Shown: positions 24,840-34,657 of the stretch, one piece after another
Layout: the number at the start of each line of letters is the position of its first letter
Numbering within the stretch: the stretch's first letter is position 1
Assembly (NCBI GenBank): GCA_965220775.1
Contig: OZ244845.1
Span: forward strand, 1,860,001-1,924,000
Reading direction: 5' to 3'
Length of the DNA: 64,000 nt
DNA from: G963664835 sp965220775
GTDB taxonomy: Bacteria; Chloroflexota; UBA6077; FW602-bin22; JBCLEL01
The notes under the pieces: generated by a model
What the model saw: the letters and a program-made list of their open reading frames with translations, nothing else
Database searches by the model: none
What the model was told of the DNA's origin: nothing
Made by a program: the position numbers and the translations under genes

Positions 24840-25369
24840 ATCGTCGGTTGCTACGCTTGACGCAGAAAGTAAGTATTGAGATTTAGGGGTACCTGCTCCG
24901 TATGGGCGTAATATCGCACCAATGAGGGTCTGCCACCGGCGAGGACGTCTGATCGGGGAAAGCCAGGAAAGGGTTGCAAGGGCGAACTCCTTGCCGGGGG
25001 ATGTGGGGGTGTCCCCCACAACAAAGATTTCCCTTCTCCTGACCAGAGTTCGTCTCATAACTCTGTGTGAGGTACGAAATACGGCGGGACCTTCTCATCA
25101 TGACCTAGTTAACGGTTCATTATTGATGAAATCGACCAAATACGAAGGTCGGAATTGCGCTTATCGCTGCCCTTTGGACTTGTGAGACAGCCTCTGACCA
25201 AGAGAAGGGGGCCAAGGGGATGAGGTCGACCAAATCTTGTGGAGTTGGAAATCACCCCTTGACCGCCTACTGAGGTCCCGAACGGCGACTCGGCCTTTTC
25301 AGTTCGCGGGCATGGAGGAGAGAAATACACCCAAATCCGAACCGTTACCTCAGAAACCCGTCGACCGGA
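24840..25369. other. Non-coding gap with a hairpin
   Basis: About 530 bases without a supported gene. It holds TGTGGGGG (25002-25009) with CCCCCACA (25013-25020), a tight GC hairpin, and two copies of a 17-base direct repeat (GATGARRTCGACCAAAT at 25125-25141 and 25219-25235). No promoter or RNA could be assigned. Confidence 0.4.
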
Positions 25370-26167
25370 TCAACTTACGAGAATACCTCCGTCTACGGTG
25401 ATCGACTGTCCTGTGATGTAGCCTGCCATCGGCGACGCCAGAAACGTCACGACGTTTGCTATTTCTTCGGGCTGAGCGATCCTGCCGAGAGGGACTATAC
25501 CGAGTCGTTGGCGAAGATGCTCACGAGGTGCCAGCCCCAATTGTTTGACTCCAATCTCGTCGTCAATTCGCCAGTTGAACGCCGTATCGACCACGCCTGG
25601 ACAGACTGCGTTCGCGGTAATGTTGTACTTTGCCAGGGATTTTGACGCCTGGTGGGTCAGGCTAATTACCGCGGCCTTGCTCGCGGCGTATGCCGGCGAC
25701 AGGCTGTGAGTGCCCCGGCCCGCCACCGACGATATGCTAACAATCGTCCCGCTTTGCTGCTTTATCATGTGCCGGGCCACCGATTGCATGCAAAAGAATA
25801 CCCCGCGGGCGTTGACGGCCATCGTGCTGTCCCAGTCATCTTCAGTGACTTCGCCGAATGGATTTGCGCGCAACAATCCGGCGTTATTGACTAGGATGTC
25901 CAGCCGGCCAAGATTCTCGATGGTCCGTTCGACCATGACGTCAATCTGCTGTACGGAGGTCACGTCGGCCGGCACCTCCAGCCCTCGCCGGCCCAGCCCG
26001 CGCACTTCTTCGCAGACTTTGGTCACCCATTCGTCGTGCAAGTCGTTCACGGCAACGTCAGCGCCCGCCTTGGCTATCCGTAGCGCGATGGCCCTACCGA
26101 TTCCGCTGCCGCCACCAGTGATCAGCGCCACTTTGCCAGTAAGGTCGATGTTTTCGCTCTCTTTCAT
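25370..26167 (-). CDS. SDR family NAD(P)-dependent oxidoreductase
   Basis: A classical short-chain dehydrogenase. The cofactor loop is TGGGSGIG, followed by NDLHDEW (acidic residue at the end of beta 2, suggesting NAD+ preference), NNAG and the catalytic set S..YAASK. It ends with ITGQSITVDGG, typical of 3-oxoacyl-ACP reductase or glucose-1-dehydrogenase-like members. I chose the ATG at 26167, preceded by AGGA. The frame is open to 26266, but the extra residues are not conserved. The substrate cannot be told. Confidence 0.88.
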   Translation of the reverse strand: MKESENIDLTGKVALITGGGSGIGRAIALRIAKAGADVAVNDLHDEWVTKVCEEVRGLGRRGLEVPADVTSVQQIDVMVERTIENLGRLDILVNNAGLLRANPFGEVTEDDWDSTMAVNARGVFFCMQSVARHMIKQQSGTIVSISSVAGRGTHSLSPAYAASKAAVISLTHQASKSLAKYNITANAVCPGVVDTAFNWRIDDEIGVKQLGLAPREHLRQRLGIVPLGRIAQPEEIANVVTFLASPMAGYITGQSITVDGGILVS

Positions 26168-26389
26168 GTTCATTCCTGTGAGCACCTCTCCGCTCGTGAG
26201 TTGTTCCTGCATTGAACAACGGCCCAATACGAAATGCAAGCATCCTCCAACCGCCCGGCCGTTCAACTTGGCGCCCAGATTCGTGGACTAAACCGTGATA
26301 ATCGAAACGAGGGAATTGTCAGGCGGTTAATCGGCTCTTCGAGACGTCTGGAGCCGGCGATGATCCTCCGAAGGCGGGCTGCAGATAGA

Positions 26390-27889
26390 CTAGGTGCCGA
26401 ATCCGGCCAGCCGGAGGGCGTCCGTCGCCGCTTGGCGGTCACTCCAAGGGGTCTCTTCGACGCCATAGCACATCGATCGCTCGTGGCCTTTGCCGCATAT
26501 GAGCACGCAGTCGCCGGCGCGTGCGATCTCGACTCCGTGCCGGATGGCGTCCGCCCGGTCCTCTATCTGGAGGAAAGACTCGCCCTCGATGCCGCCGGCT
26601 TTCAAGCAGCCGGAGGCGATCTCCTCGAGAATCGCCGCGAGGCTCTCCGTACGCGGGTCTTCGGCGGTTAGGATGGCGATGTCTGCCAACTCGCTCGCGA
26701 CCTTTCCCATCACCGGGCGCTTGTCTCGATCGCGCAGCCCGGCGCATCCAAACACGACTATGATTCGGCTCGTTGGCGCCATCGATCGCGCCGCGATCAG
26801 AACCTCGTTGAGGCTACTGGCCGTGTGAGCAAAGTCTATTCTCACCTGGAACGGCTGGCCCATTTCGACAGGCTCCATCCGGCCAGGAACGCCCTTGAAC
26901 CCATTGAGCGCGGCGACGATTGCGTCGGGATCGGCATCGAGTGCGTACGCGGTGGCAATTGCCGCAAGAGCATTCTTAATGTTGTAACTTCCGGGCAAGT
27001 TCAAATTGATATCTCTCTGCCATTGCGGAGTGACCGAACGGAACTTGGATTCCGCCTCGCCGAGCTCTATGTTCTCTGCCTTGACCTCTGAGGCCGCATC
27101 TACGGAATAGGTAACGATTCGGTCTGCCGTTGTTCGTCTTAGTCTGTCGAAATTGCCGTCATCTGCGTTTAGGACCGCAATCTTAGGCTGCTGAAACTTG
27201 CGCCAAGTCGCTCCCAGTCCGTCGAAAAGCATCGCCTTGGCTTCTACGTAGCCGCTGAGCGTTTCGTGAAAGTCGAGATGGTCCGACGTTATGTTTGTGA
27301 CCACGCCCACGTCGAACTCGCATCCCAGCACCCGGCGATGTGCAAGACCGTGCGAGGTGGACTCGAGTACGACCGTATCGACTCCGTGGTTCCTCATCTT
27401 GCGTAGTAAAGCTTGAAGCTGATAGGCGTCTGGCGTAGTTGTATGCAGGCCAGTCTCGAATTCGCGGCCCAAGTAAGTCGCCGATACGCTGGTTATTGCG
27501 CCGACTTGCCGATTGACGCGGCTCAGCAAGTCGTACAGCATTGACGTTGTGGTGGTTTTCCCGTCTGTGCCAGTGATTCCAATCAGAGTCATCTCACGGC
27601 TTGGATGACGCCACCAAGCCGCGGATGCCCACGCCCACGCTGCCCGTCCATCTTCGACGATCGCTCCTGGAAGCCCCTCCGGCCGGGTGGCCCGCTCTGA
27701 AACGACTCCAATCGCGCCTTGCCCGAGAGCTTGGCCGGCGTATCGCAGGCCGTCAGTTGACGTTCCAGGGATCGCAAAGAACAGTGAACCCGTCTTTGCT
27801 TCACGCGAATCGCACGTGATAGTTCTTACGAATCGTTGCGGATCCAGGTCGATGAGACGTTCCACTCGAATATGTTCAAGCAGTTCCAT
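26390..27889 (-). CDS. murE: UDP-N-acetylmuramoyl-tripeptide synthetase (MurE)
   Basis: Adds the third residue (a diamino acid) to the peptidoglycan stem peptide. GITGTDGKTTTTSML is the ATP site, followed by HTTTPDAYQLQALLR, TNITSDHLDFHETLSGYVEAKA with the carbamylated-Lys region, and VFGCAGLRDRDKRPVMG. The specificity loop reads EDPRTE where meso-DAP enzymes have DNPR, so the amino acid added is uncertain (DAP, Orn or Lys). ATG 27889 gives a normal N-terminus. ATG 27940 is an alternative that would overlap the femX-like gene. That gene lies immediately upstream, fitting a wall-synthesis pair. Confidence 0.93.
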   Translation of the reverse strand: MELLEHIRVERLIDLDPQRFVRTITCDSREAKTGSLFFAIPGTSTDGLRYAGQALGQGAIGVVSERATRPEGLPGAIVEDGRAAWAWASAAWWRHPSREMTLIGITGTDGKTTTTSMLYDLLSRVNRQVGAITSVSATYLGREFETGLHTTTPDAYQLQALLRKMRNHGVDTVVLESTSHGLAHRRVLGCEFDVGVVTNITSDHLDFHETLSGYVEAKAMLFDGLGATWRKFQQPKIAVLNADDGNFDRLRRTTADRIVTYSVDAASEVKAENIELGEAESKFRSVTPQWQRDINLNLPGSYNIKNALAAIATAYALDADPDAIVAALNGFKGVPGRMEPVEMGQPFQVRIDFAHTASSLNEVLIAARSMAPTSRIIVVFGCAGLRDRDKRPVMGKVASELADIAILTAEDPRTESLAAILEEIASGCLKAGGIEGESFLQIEDRADAIRHGVEIARAGDCVLICGKGHERSMCYGVEETPWSDRQAATDALRLAGFGT

Positions 27890-27911
27890 TACGGCGAGGG
27901 GGCCAGGTTGC

Positions 27912-29075
27912 CTAGGTTGAGCGCGTGAGGTGTGGGACATTGGTTAGCGCCGGAAGCCATCGCGACAGCAACTCATTGCCCTTGCCATGTGCTAACCTCC
28001 AGAACCGCCAGGCCCGCTTGGCAACGAACCACTCCATTGGTCGATAGATTCGGTCGAAAGCGCCGGCAAATCTGAATACGTTGCCGCCGAACCCCCGTTT
28101 GAAGTGATAGACGCCCCACAAAGGCCCGGCCTCGCCGGCCGATATGACCCCGTGATTTCCTTTCCGCTCATGAGTGCGTCCTACCTCATCTGGTATGCCC
28201 CAGAGGTCGTAGGAGGTATAACCCATCTCCTTGAGGTGAAGCATTATCGACCATTGCATCAGATCGTTCAGCTTCAGGCGTCTACTGGGGTACGAAAAAC
28301 CACCGTACAGATAGTAACCGCGGCGTCCGGAAAGAGCTACTAGCGCTCCGGCGATTACTTGCCCCTTGTGCTCGACTAGGAACAGTCTTGCGCCGCCGGC
28401 GGGTGCAATGTGATCCCACATGGCTTCGAAGTACTCGTCATCATGAATGGGAAAGCGTGCTCTGAGGCTTGTTGCAGTCAACATACTTATCAAACTCGGC
28501 AGGTCCTGGCGGTCGCCTTGTCGTACTTGTACGCCGCGACGCCGGGCCACGCTGATATTGTAGCGTTTGCCTGGCAACAAGCGGGACTGCAGAGTCGGAA
28601 CATCAGCCGTCAGGTCCACAATGAGCGTGCTGCGCGGCTGGACCTCGTCGCTGCTCACCCAGCCGATTGATGTGAGATCTGATTGTGAGATCTCAGAGCC
28701 CTCGACTGGCAGTTCGATCTTGGCCGCTAGGCAACCGAATTGGGCAAGACGAGCATCCAATTCCTGGAGGAAGGGAACGAGTATATCGTTGCCGCCGGTT
28801 ACAAGAGGCCCCCGCGGTATGTAGGCGAATGAACCGATGGCGGAGTGCTTCAAGAGCACCTGTGCACCGGCCACCGGATAGTCGTCTCGCATCAATTGCA
28901 ATCGCAGGGGTTGCCACCCGTAGCGCTGCTTGAGCGTTCCCCATTCCCAGCTTTGGAGGATGTTTTGATCGGGTTGTTCAACCAACCATTCACGCCAAAC
29001 CGATGCGTCGTCAACGGTGCGAAGATGGAAATGAGTTGCCGGCGATTCAGTGCCTATTGGTGTGTTCGTAGCCAT
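27912..29075 (-). CDS. FemAB/FemX-family peptidyltransferase
   Basis: A 387-residue protein of the FemABX family (paired GNAT folds) that uses aminoacyl-tRNA to add bridge amino acids to lipid II. Evidence: QSWEWGTLKQRYGWQPLRL, FAYIPRGPLV, RYNISVARRRGVQVR, then a second GNAT half with LVEHKGQVIAGALVAL and YDLWGIPDE, and the terminal GFGGNVFRFAGAFDRIYRP. Pairing with murE supports an interpeptide-bridge role. It ends 22 bases before the murE start. Confidence 0.88.
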   Translation of the reverse strand: MATNTPIGTESPATHFHLRTVDDASVWREWLVEQPDQNILQSWEWGTLKQRYGWQPLRLQLMRDDYPVAGAQVLLKHSAIGSFAYIPRGPLVTGGNDILVPFLQELDARLAQFGCLAAKIELPVEGSEISQSDLTSIGWVSSDEVQPRSTLIVDLTADVPTLQSRLLPGKRYNISVARRRGVQVRQGDRQDLPSLISMLTATSLRARFPIHDDEYFEAMWDHIAPAGGARLFLVEHKGQVIAGALVALSGRRGYYLYGGFSYPSRRLKLNDLMQWSIMLHLKEMGYTSYDLWGIPDEVGRTHERKGNHGVISAGEAGPLWGVYHFKRGFGGNVFRFAGAFDRIYRPMEWFVAKRAWRFWRLAHGKGNELLSRWLPALTNVPHLTRST

Positions 29076-29173
29076 CGGGCGATTATAGCCAGAGGGACAG
29101 TTAAAAAGTCCTGATAGGCTGATTCAATGACGTGAGAATGGCGTATGAGGGCTAAGAAATGGTAGCGTGGCGC

Positions 29174-30187
29174 TTAGTGCCGGCGCCTCAGAACGTACTC
29201 GCTCAGGTGGAGAAGCGACTCTTTGTAATGATTATCAGGCAGATCGGACAAAGCCTCCTGCGCTCGCCGGGAAAAGTGCTCGGCTTGTCCATTTGCTTCG
29301 ACGACAGCGGAAGACTCTCTGACCAGACGAACTAGCTCAGGTGCCAGCTCTTCCCGGCTCTCAGGTCTCTCAATCACGCCATTGAGGAGCTCGACTCCCA
29401 CGTCGGCCTCTGCCAATAGTATCGCCGGCAATGTGATGTTTCCCTGCAACAAGTCGCTCCCAACAGGCTTGCCCATGTCATTCTCGTCGCCGGTGAAGTC
29501 GAGCACGTCATCGACAATTTGGAAAGCCAAGCCCAAGTTGTAGCCGCATTCACGTAGTTTCGCGACCGTATGTTCGTCCGCCTCGCTCACGATTGCGCCT
29601 GTCTCGGCGGCAGTACTTAGAAGTGAGGCAGTCTTGCTTCCAATTTTCTTGAAATACGTTTCGCGACTGAAGTCCGGCTCTGCTCTTGAGTACATTTGCC
29701 GCAACTCTCCATCGCAGATCGCCATCAGCGTCTGCCCGAAAGATCGCATTGCCCTGTGGCTATGGGTCCGGGTACAGAGCTCCGCCGCAGTCGCAAACAC
29801 GTAGTCGCCGACCAGTACCGCGGCTCTAGTTGGAACAAGAGAGTGTAGAGATGACATTCCGCGCCGGACCTTGGAATCGTCGACAAAATCATCGTGGATC
29901 AACGTGGCGGTGTGCATCAACTCGATGGCGGCGCCCAGCTTGAATAGCCGCTCGGTGGGATTGGTGCCGAATCCCCCTGCTAGAAGCACCACCGCCGGCC
30001 GGATTCTCTTACCTTTGCTTGAAAGCACGTATTCGAGAAGAGAACCAAGGATGGGGAACTCGACTTGCGCAATCTCGGCGATCTCCTGCTCGACCAATTT
30101 CAGACCCTCGCGGACGGGGACAAGAATCTCGTCGAGATCGGGCTGCGCAGCTACGTTGAGGGAAGACTTCGAAACTAGATCTGCCAC
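29174..30187 (-). CDS. Polyprenyl (all-trans) diphosphate synthase
   Basis: A 337-residue isoprenyl diphosphate synthase of the IspA/heptaprenyl type. GKRIRPAVVLLAGG is the first conserved region, LIHDDFVDDSKVRRG carries the first Asp-rich motif, GDYVFATAAEL follows, and FQIVDDVLDFTGD is the second Asp-rich motif. Chain length cannot be fixed by eye; the bulky residues before the first motif are small (MHTATL), which fits medium to long chains for quinone side chains. It is encoded with tatD and metG on the minus strand. Confidence 0.92.
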   Translation of the reverse strand: MADLVSKSSLNVAAQPDLDEILVPVREGLKLVEQEIAEIAQVEFPILGSLLEYVLSSKGKRIRPAVVLLAGGFGTNPTERLFKLGAAIELMHTATLIHDDFVDDSKVRRGMSSLHSLVPTRAAVLVGDYVFATAAELCTRTHSHRAMRSFGQTLMAICDGELRQMYSRAEPDFSRETYFKKIGSKTASLLSTAAETGAIVSEADEHTVAKLRECGYNLGLAFQIVDDVLDFTGDENDMGKPVGSDLLQGNITLPAILLAEADVGVELLNGVIERPESREELAPELVRLVRESSAVVEANGQAEHFSRRAQEALSDLPDNHYKESLLHLSEYVLRRRH

Positions 30188-30198
30188 GTGCGCCTCAG

Positions 30199-31035
30199 CT
30201 ATAACCCACTGTCGGCATACCCATCCCTTCGGGCTGGCCAGCCGAATATTCGTCGGCAGTTTGAACGCAACTGCCCGGCCAATGACACCGACGTGGTTTT
30301 CCTGATCTCGGTCAAGACGCGGAACGTCTCGACCAAATGCTTCGGCTCGTTCCGTTTTCCGCGAAAAGGAACGGGTGCCAGGTAAGGGGCATCTGTCTCA
30401 ATAAGAATCGCGTTGGCAGGAAGCCACTTGGCTACCGCGCGCAAGTTGTCGGCGCTCTTGTAGGTCAGATTGCCGGCCAATGATATCAGATATCCGGCGT
30501 CCAGTCCGCGTCTCGCCAGCTCTCGGTCGCCGCTGAAACAATGCAAGATGCCAAGAGGCCGGCCGGCCATCTTTCCGATCGCCGCTCGACTATGGTCCTC
30601 GAGTCGCTCCATTATCTCGTCGTCAGCCTGCCTATTGTGCACGACTACCGGCAGAGCGAGATCTGCCGCCAACCCCAATTGAGCCTCGAATGCTTCAATT
30701 TGCTTCTCAGGTGGCGTGAACTCACGATAGAAGTCGAGACCGATTTCGCCGATCGCCTTTACGGTCCGGATTTCTGCCAGAGTCTTGAGTGAATCCAACG
30801 AGGTCAGGTCGAAATTGGCCGCATAGTTCGGGTGTATACCGACCGCTGCTCGTAGGTGGTTTCGCGTGTTGGTCAGCGACAGTACGCGCTTGGAGTCCTC
30901 CAAGTCGGTAGCGACAGACAGGATGCCGGAGACCCCGGAACGGTCGGCGCGATCCAGCACTTCATCGATACCGTCCCCGAACTGATCATCGGTGAGATGA
31001 CAATGGGTATCGAACAGGCCGAGATTGTCACTCAA
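30199..31035 (-). CDS. tatD: TatD-family metal-dependent hydrolase/DNase
   Basis: A TIM-barrel hydrolase. FDTHCHLTDDQF holds the HxH metal motif, AVGIHPNYA, AIGEIGLDFYRE, LPVVVHNRQADDE, LHCFSGDRELAR and IETDAPYLAPVPFRGKRNEP complete the set. TTG at 31035 starts eight bases inside metG and gives the usual short N-terminus. The frame runs on to 31086 but that part only duplicates metG bases. The metG-tatD order is widespread. Confidence 0.93.
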   Translation of the reverse strand: MSDNLGLFDTHCHLTDDQFGDGIDEVLDRADRSGVSGILSVATDLEDSKRVLSLTNTRNHLRAAVGIHPNYAANFDLTSLDSLKTLAEIRTVKAIGEIGLDFYREFTPPEKQIEAFEAQLGLAADLALPVVVHNRQADDEIMERLEDHSRAAIGKMAGRPLGILHCFSGDRELARRGLDAGYLISLAGNLTYKSADNLRAVAKWLPANAILIETDAPYLAPVPFRGKRNEPKHLVETFRVLTEIRKTTSVSLAGQLRSNCRRIFGWPARRDGYADSGL

Positions 31036-32590
31036 TCTTGGGAAACAGGAGCTTGCCGGCAGGCGCGATTGCTTGGCCGCTCCCACCGGCGCCCCACTCC
31101 AGAGACTCTAGCCAGCTTTGATCCTGCCTAGTAGCGCCGAGCGCGGTGGCGATTCGTTCTGCGGTGACTGGAAGGAACGGCCGCACCGCTTCGCCAATTA
31201 ATCGCAGCGCCTCGGCCAAGTGGTACAAAGCAGTGTCCAGCTGCTGGCTGGCGCCGGCCTCGCCGGCGCGCTCCGCCTTTGCCAGATTCCAAGGGGCCGT
31301 TTCTTGGGCGTACCGATTAGCTCTAACCACAAGCTCCCATATCGCGACGAGCGCCGACTGCGGGTCGTATTCATCGCCCATCGAAGCCCGTAACCTGCCG
31401 GCGATACCCGATGCTATTCGCATCAGGTCTTCGCCCTCACTGCTGCTTGATCCAGGGACGGGAACGATTCCATCTCGGTATCGATGCAGCATATTGATGC
31501 TGCGATTAAGTAGATTGCCCAAGTCATTGGCGAGATCGGCGGTGTATCGACGCTCGAGTTTGTCCCGAGTGTAGTCGGCGTCGTCAGTGGGCGGCACCTC
31601 TCTGAGTAGCCAATAGCGGACTGCATCTGGACCATATTTACCGACGAGATCTACGGGGTCTACGACATTACCCAGAGATTTGCTGATCTTCTGGTTGTCG
31701 ATGGTCAGGTATCCATGGACGAATATGGTTGAAGGTATCGGCACGCCGGCCGACATCAACATCGCCGGCCAGTAAATAGCGTGGAATCGGAGAATGCCTT
31801 TTCCTATCGCGTGGACGCGGTTCGGGCTGTCCTGCCAAAACCGGCGATAGCGATCTTCGTTCGAGGCATAGCCAAGGGCGGTGATGTAGTTCGTCAACGC
31901 GTCGAACCAGACGTACATCACTTGGTTCGGGTCGCCGGGTACCTCGACGCCCCAGCCGCGTGCCCGATTCCGCGTGCGCGAAATGCTGAAGTCTTCCAAT
32001 CCCCTGTCCACGAACGAGTATGCCTCGTTGCGCCGGGTCTCTGGAATGATCCGCAGATCGCCCTCTCTTATGAGGGCGGATAGTCGGTCTTGGTAACGTG
32101 ACAGCCGGAAGAAGTAGTTCTCCTCCTCTACGACGTCGGGCACAGTCCCATGGTCGGGACATCTTCCCCCCGCCAACTCTTCTTCATCGTAGAACAGCTC
32201 ACACTCGACGCAGTAAAGACCCCGATAGTTTTTCTTGTAGATGTCGCCATTCTTGGCGCATAGCTCCCACAAGAGTCGCGCGCCGGCGATGTGACGTTGC
32301 TCTACGGAAGTCCGAATGAAGTCATCATTGGAGATATCGAGCGCCGTGATCAGATCGATGAACGACTGGGCGTAGCGATCTACTAGCTCGGCAGTGGATA
32401 CACCTTCTCGCTCTGCCGCTTGGACGTTCTTCAGGCTGTTCTCGTCGCTGCCGGATTGGAAATACGTTTCATCTCCGATCAGGCGATGATATCGAGCGAA
32501 TACATCTGCCTGCACGAACTCCAGGGCGTGGCCTATGTGCGGCGCTGCATTTACATAGGGTATGGAAGTGGTTATGTAGAACGTGGACAT
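31028..32590 (-). CDS. metG: Methionine--tRNA ligase
   Basis: A class I synthetase of 520 residues. SIPYVNAAPHIGHALEF is the HIGH motif, CVECELFYDEEELAGGRC with PDHG forms a zinc knuckle, and KISKSLGNVVDP is the KMSKS loop. The C-terminal tRNA-binding (EMAP-II-like) domain of some MetRS is absent. ATG at 32590 gives MSTFYITTSIPYVNAAP. It is followed by tatD with an eight-base overlap. Confidence 0.96.
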   Translation of the reverse strand: MSTFYITTSIPYVNAAPHIGHALEFVQADVFARYHRLIGDETYFQSGSDENSLKNVQAAEREGVSTAELVDRYAQSFIDLITALDISNDDFIRTSVEQRHIAGARLLWELCAKNGDIYKKNYRGLYCVECELFYDEEELAGGRCPDHGTVPDVVEEENYFFRLSRYQDRLSALIREGDLRIIPETRRNEAYSFVDRGLEDFSISRTRNRARGWGVEVPGDPNQVMYVWFDALTNYITALGYASNEDRYRRFWQDSPNRVHAIGKGILRFHAIYWPAMLMSAGVPIPSTIFVHGYLTIDNQKISKSLGNVVDPVDLVGKYGPDAVRYWLLREVPPTDDADYTRDKLERRYTADLANDLGNLLNRSINMLHRYRDGIVPVPGSSSSEGEDLMRIASGIAGRLRASMGDEYDPQSALVAIWELVVRANRYAQETAPWNLAKAERAGEAGASQQLDTALYHLAEALRLIGEAVRPFLPVTAERIATALGATRQDQSWLESLEWGAGGSGQAIAPAGKLLFPKIE

Positions 32591-32660
32591 GTATCCTCGT
32601 TATTCAACTGCAAGCGCCAGGCGTCGGCGTTATTTCTGCTTGATCCACCGTGAGACAAGC

Positions 32661-33473
32661 TCAGATATTATCATTATTCTTCAGGGCCAACAAAACTCGT
32701 TGCACATCCCGCCGGCTTACGCCTGTATGCCGGCTCAAACGCCGGACCTTGTCTTTGAACTCAGCGTCACTCACTGATTCCGTTGACGTTCTTCCGAGCC
32801 CACTTGACTTTGGCGCCCCTTCGAGAACTAGCGTCGTTTCACCTCGCCACGCTCTGTGTGCCAACTTCGTCGCCAGTTCGCTGCAGGTTCCCCTCGACAG
32901 CTCTTCGTGCAGTTTCGTCATCTCCCTGGCAATCAAGAGACGCCTTTCCGGCAGATGCTCCGCCAGCGTTTCGAGCGTTCCACCGAGTCTGCTCGGCGCT
33001 TCGAATGCGACCGTCGTAGCTGAAATTGCAAGCTGGTCGATTACTTTGGATGCGCCTGTCGACGATCGTGGCCAGAATCCGATGAACTCGAACGGGGAAG
33101 CGCTAAACCCAGATACCGACAGGGCGGCGATCACTGCGTTGGGACCGGGAACTGGCGTTACCGCGAAGCCGGCTCGCCACGCCTCATCAACCAATCTAGT
33201 TCCGGGATCACTAATCGATGGGGTGCCGGCATCGCTGACCAGCGCGACGTCGCCGGTGGAGAGAGCTGCAATTACCGCCGATAACCGCTGCTTGTGGTTA
33301 TGCTCGTTGTAGCTCAGCAGCTTGGCCGATATGCTCAGATGGTCGAGCAGTTTCTTGGTGGTCCGAGTGTCTTCCGCTAGGATCAGATCGACGGATGCCA
33401 GGATCTTGCCGGTTCGAAATGAGCTATCGCCCAAGTTGCCAATTGGACCCGCCACCACGTACATCGTGCCCAT
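32661..33473 (-). CDS. rsmI: 16S rRNA (cytidine(1402)-2'-O)-methyltransferase
   Basis: RsmI 2'-O-methylates C1402 in the decoding centre. YVVAGPIGNLGDSSFRT, ILAEDTRTTKKLLDHL, LVSDAGTPSISDPGTRLV and PGPNAVIAALSVSGF are the tetrapyrrole-methylase-fold hallmarks of this family. It is 270 residues, normal for the family. It ends 70 bases before metG in the same direction, and its start lies four bases after the upstream hypothetical gene. Confidence 0.95.
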   Translation of the reverse strand: MGTMYVVAGPIGNLGDSSFRTGKILASVDLILAEDTRTTKKLLDHLSISAKLLSYNEHNHKQRLSAVIAALSTGDVALVSDAGTPSISDPGTRLVDEAWRAGFAVTPVPGPNAVIAALSVSGFSASPFEFIGFWPRSSTGASKVIDQLAISATTVAFEAPSRLGGTLETLAEHLPERRLLIAREMTKLHEELSRGTCSELATKLAHRAWRGETTLVLEGAPKSSGLGRTSTESVSDAEFKDKVRRLSRHTGVSRRDVQRVLLALKNNDNI

Positions 33474-33476
33474 AGG

Positions 33477-34604
33477 CTAGCTCCGACCGGCGGATCGTAA
33501 CTGCGCGGCGTCGTTCTCTTTCCATGCATTCTCCGCCAACGTCCACAAGCCGGCAGAGATCACGTTATGCCCTCCAAGTAGCACAGGCCAACCCGATCGC
33601 AGAATCGCATTCGTCAAGGATCTAAGCTGAGCATGTTTTATGTGGCTCACGTCCAACAGATCTGACGCCATTCGATCTTCCGTACTCGGGCGCCAGGCCA
33701 TGTGCGCCATTAGTACACGAGTGTCGATCACGGCGCCGTCAGCCAGTTCGCTAAGCCTTTCCAATAGACCATCCGGGCCAAAGGCCTCCAGGAGTATGCC
33801 TAAGATCGAACGAGTCAAGCCCGCGTCTTGCCTGCCGCTCGCCCGCATTCCGCGCTCCTCCGAGAAAACGCGCTTGCGGCAAGCAGTTTCCGTCTCCATG
33901 ACTCTCCACACCGCGGCTCCAATCCTGCCGCTCACGAGCAACTCCTTAGCCGGATCGATCACAATTGCCTTTATTGCCTGAATGCCCGGAATATCGAGGT
34001 TGCTCCGATCTATCAAGTGGCGAATGGCTGGTGGGCAATTGGGATGATACGTTGCAATCACCGCGTCGACGACGGTATCGATGTCGAACTGATTGGCTGT
34101 TGTCCGGTCTGGATGGCTGGCCGGCAGGCCGGCCCGAGCTAGCCGAAAGCCCAGATCGTTATCGATCACAGGCGGTTCTATCCGCTTCATAGCTTCGGCC
34201 GGCCCAAATAGCACGAAGTCGGCCGAGAATAGGTTGTTCGCGACAACGCCGGCGTTGTCGCCAATAAGATTGAGAAAATATCTCCAGTCGGCCTCACTCA
34301 TCAGGGCGGCCGATCCGCCGCCGATGTACAGGATCTGTTCGTTAGGGTAGCGGTTGGCGATAGCCGCCAACGTTTTTCCGAAATGAAACTCCGCTCCAGT
34401 GGGCAAGCCTTCCGCTCCCTCGCGCGTCGCAAGTTCCAACAAGAGGGCATCGTCGGTGGCGACGATGGGCCTGCCCATCTCTCCCAGATTGGCTAATCGC
34501 GTCAGCGTGGCCGTGACTGCGTACCGTTTCGCTTCGCAGACTATCGACTCCAACCGAGACTCAGTCTTGCCGCTAGAGAATATGATCGGAACTATCGACA
34601 ACAT
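33477..34604 (-). CDS. Conserved-looking protein of unknown function (possible nucleotidyltransferase-like N-terminus)
   Basis: About 375 residues with no family I can name. The first half (VPIIFSSGKTESR, IVATDDALLLELA, GAEGLPTGAEFHFGKTLAA, ILYIGGGSAALM) vaguely recalls the MobA/CofC nucleotidyltransferase fold but lacks a clear metal-binding signature. The second half is alpha-rich and ends with GWPVLLGGHNVISAGLWTLAENAW. ATG at 34604 is preceded by AAGGA five bases upstream, which decides this start over 34640. Tight coupling to rsmI and divergence from folC suggest a housekeeping role. Confidence 0.7.
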   Translation of the reverse strand: MLSIVPIIFSSGKTESRLESIVCEAKRYAVTATLTRLANLGEMGRPIVATDDALLLELATREGAEGLPTGAEFHFGKTLAAIANRYPNEQILYIGGGSAALMSEADWRYFLNLIGDNAGVVANNLFSADFVLFGPAEAMKRIEPPVIDNDLGFRLARAGLPASHPDRTTANQFDIDTVVDAVIATYHPNCPPAIRHLIDRSNLDIPGIQAIKAIVIDPAKELLVSGRIGAAVWRVMETETACRKRVFSEERGMRASGRQDAGLTRSILGILLEAFGPDGLLERLSELADGAVIDTRVLMAHMAWRPSTEDRMASDLLDVSHIKHAQLRSLTNAILRSGWPVLLGGHNVISAGLWTLAENAWKENDAAQLRSAGRS

Positions 34605-34623
34605 CCAGGTCCTTGCGTTTCGA

Positions 34624-34649
34624 TTGACATCCGCTATCAATTCTATAAT
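34624..34649 (+). promoter_or_regulatory. Promoter of folC, probably leaderless
   Basis: A consensus TATAAT (34644-34649) ends eight bases before the folC ATG, so transcription would start at or within two bases of the start codon. TTGACA (34624-34629) is present but the spacer is only 14. No ribosome-binding site precedes the ATG, consistent with a leaderless mRNA. Confidence 0.5.
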
Positions 34650-34657
34650 TGGCTACG

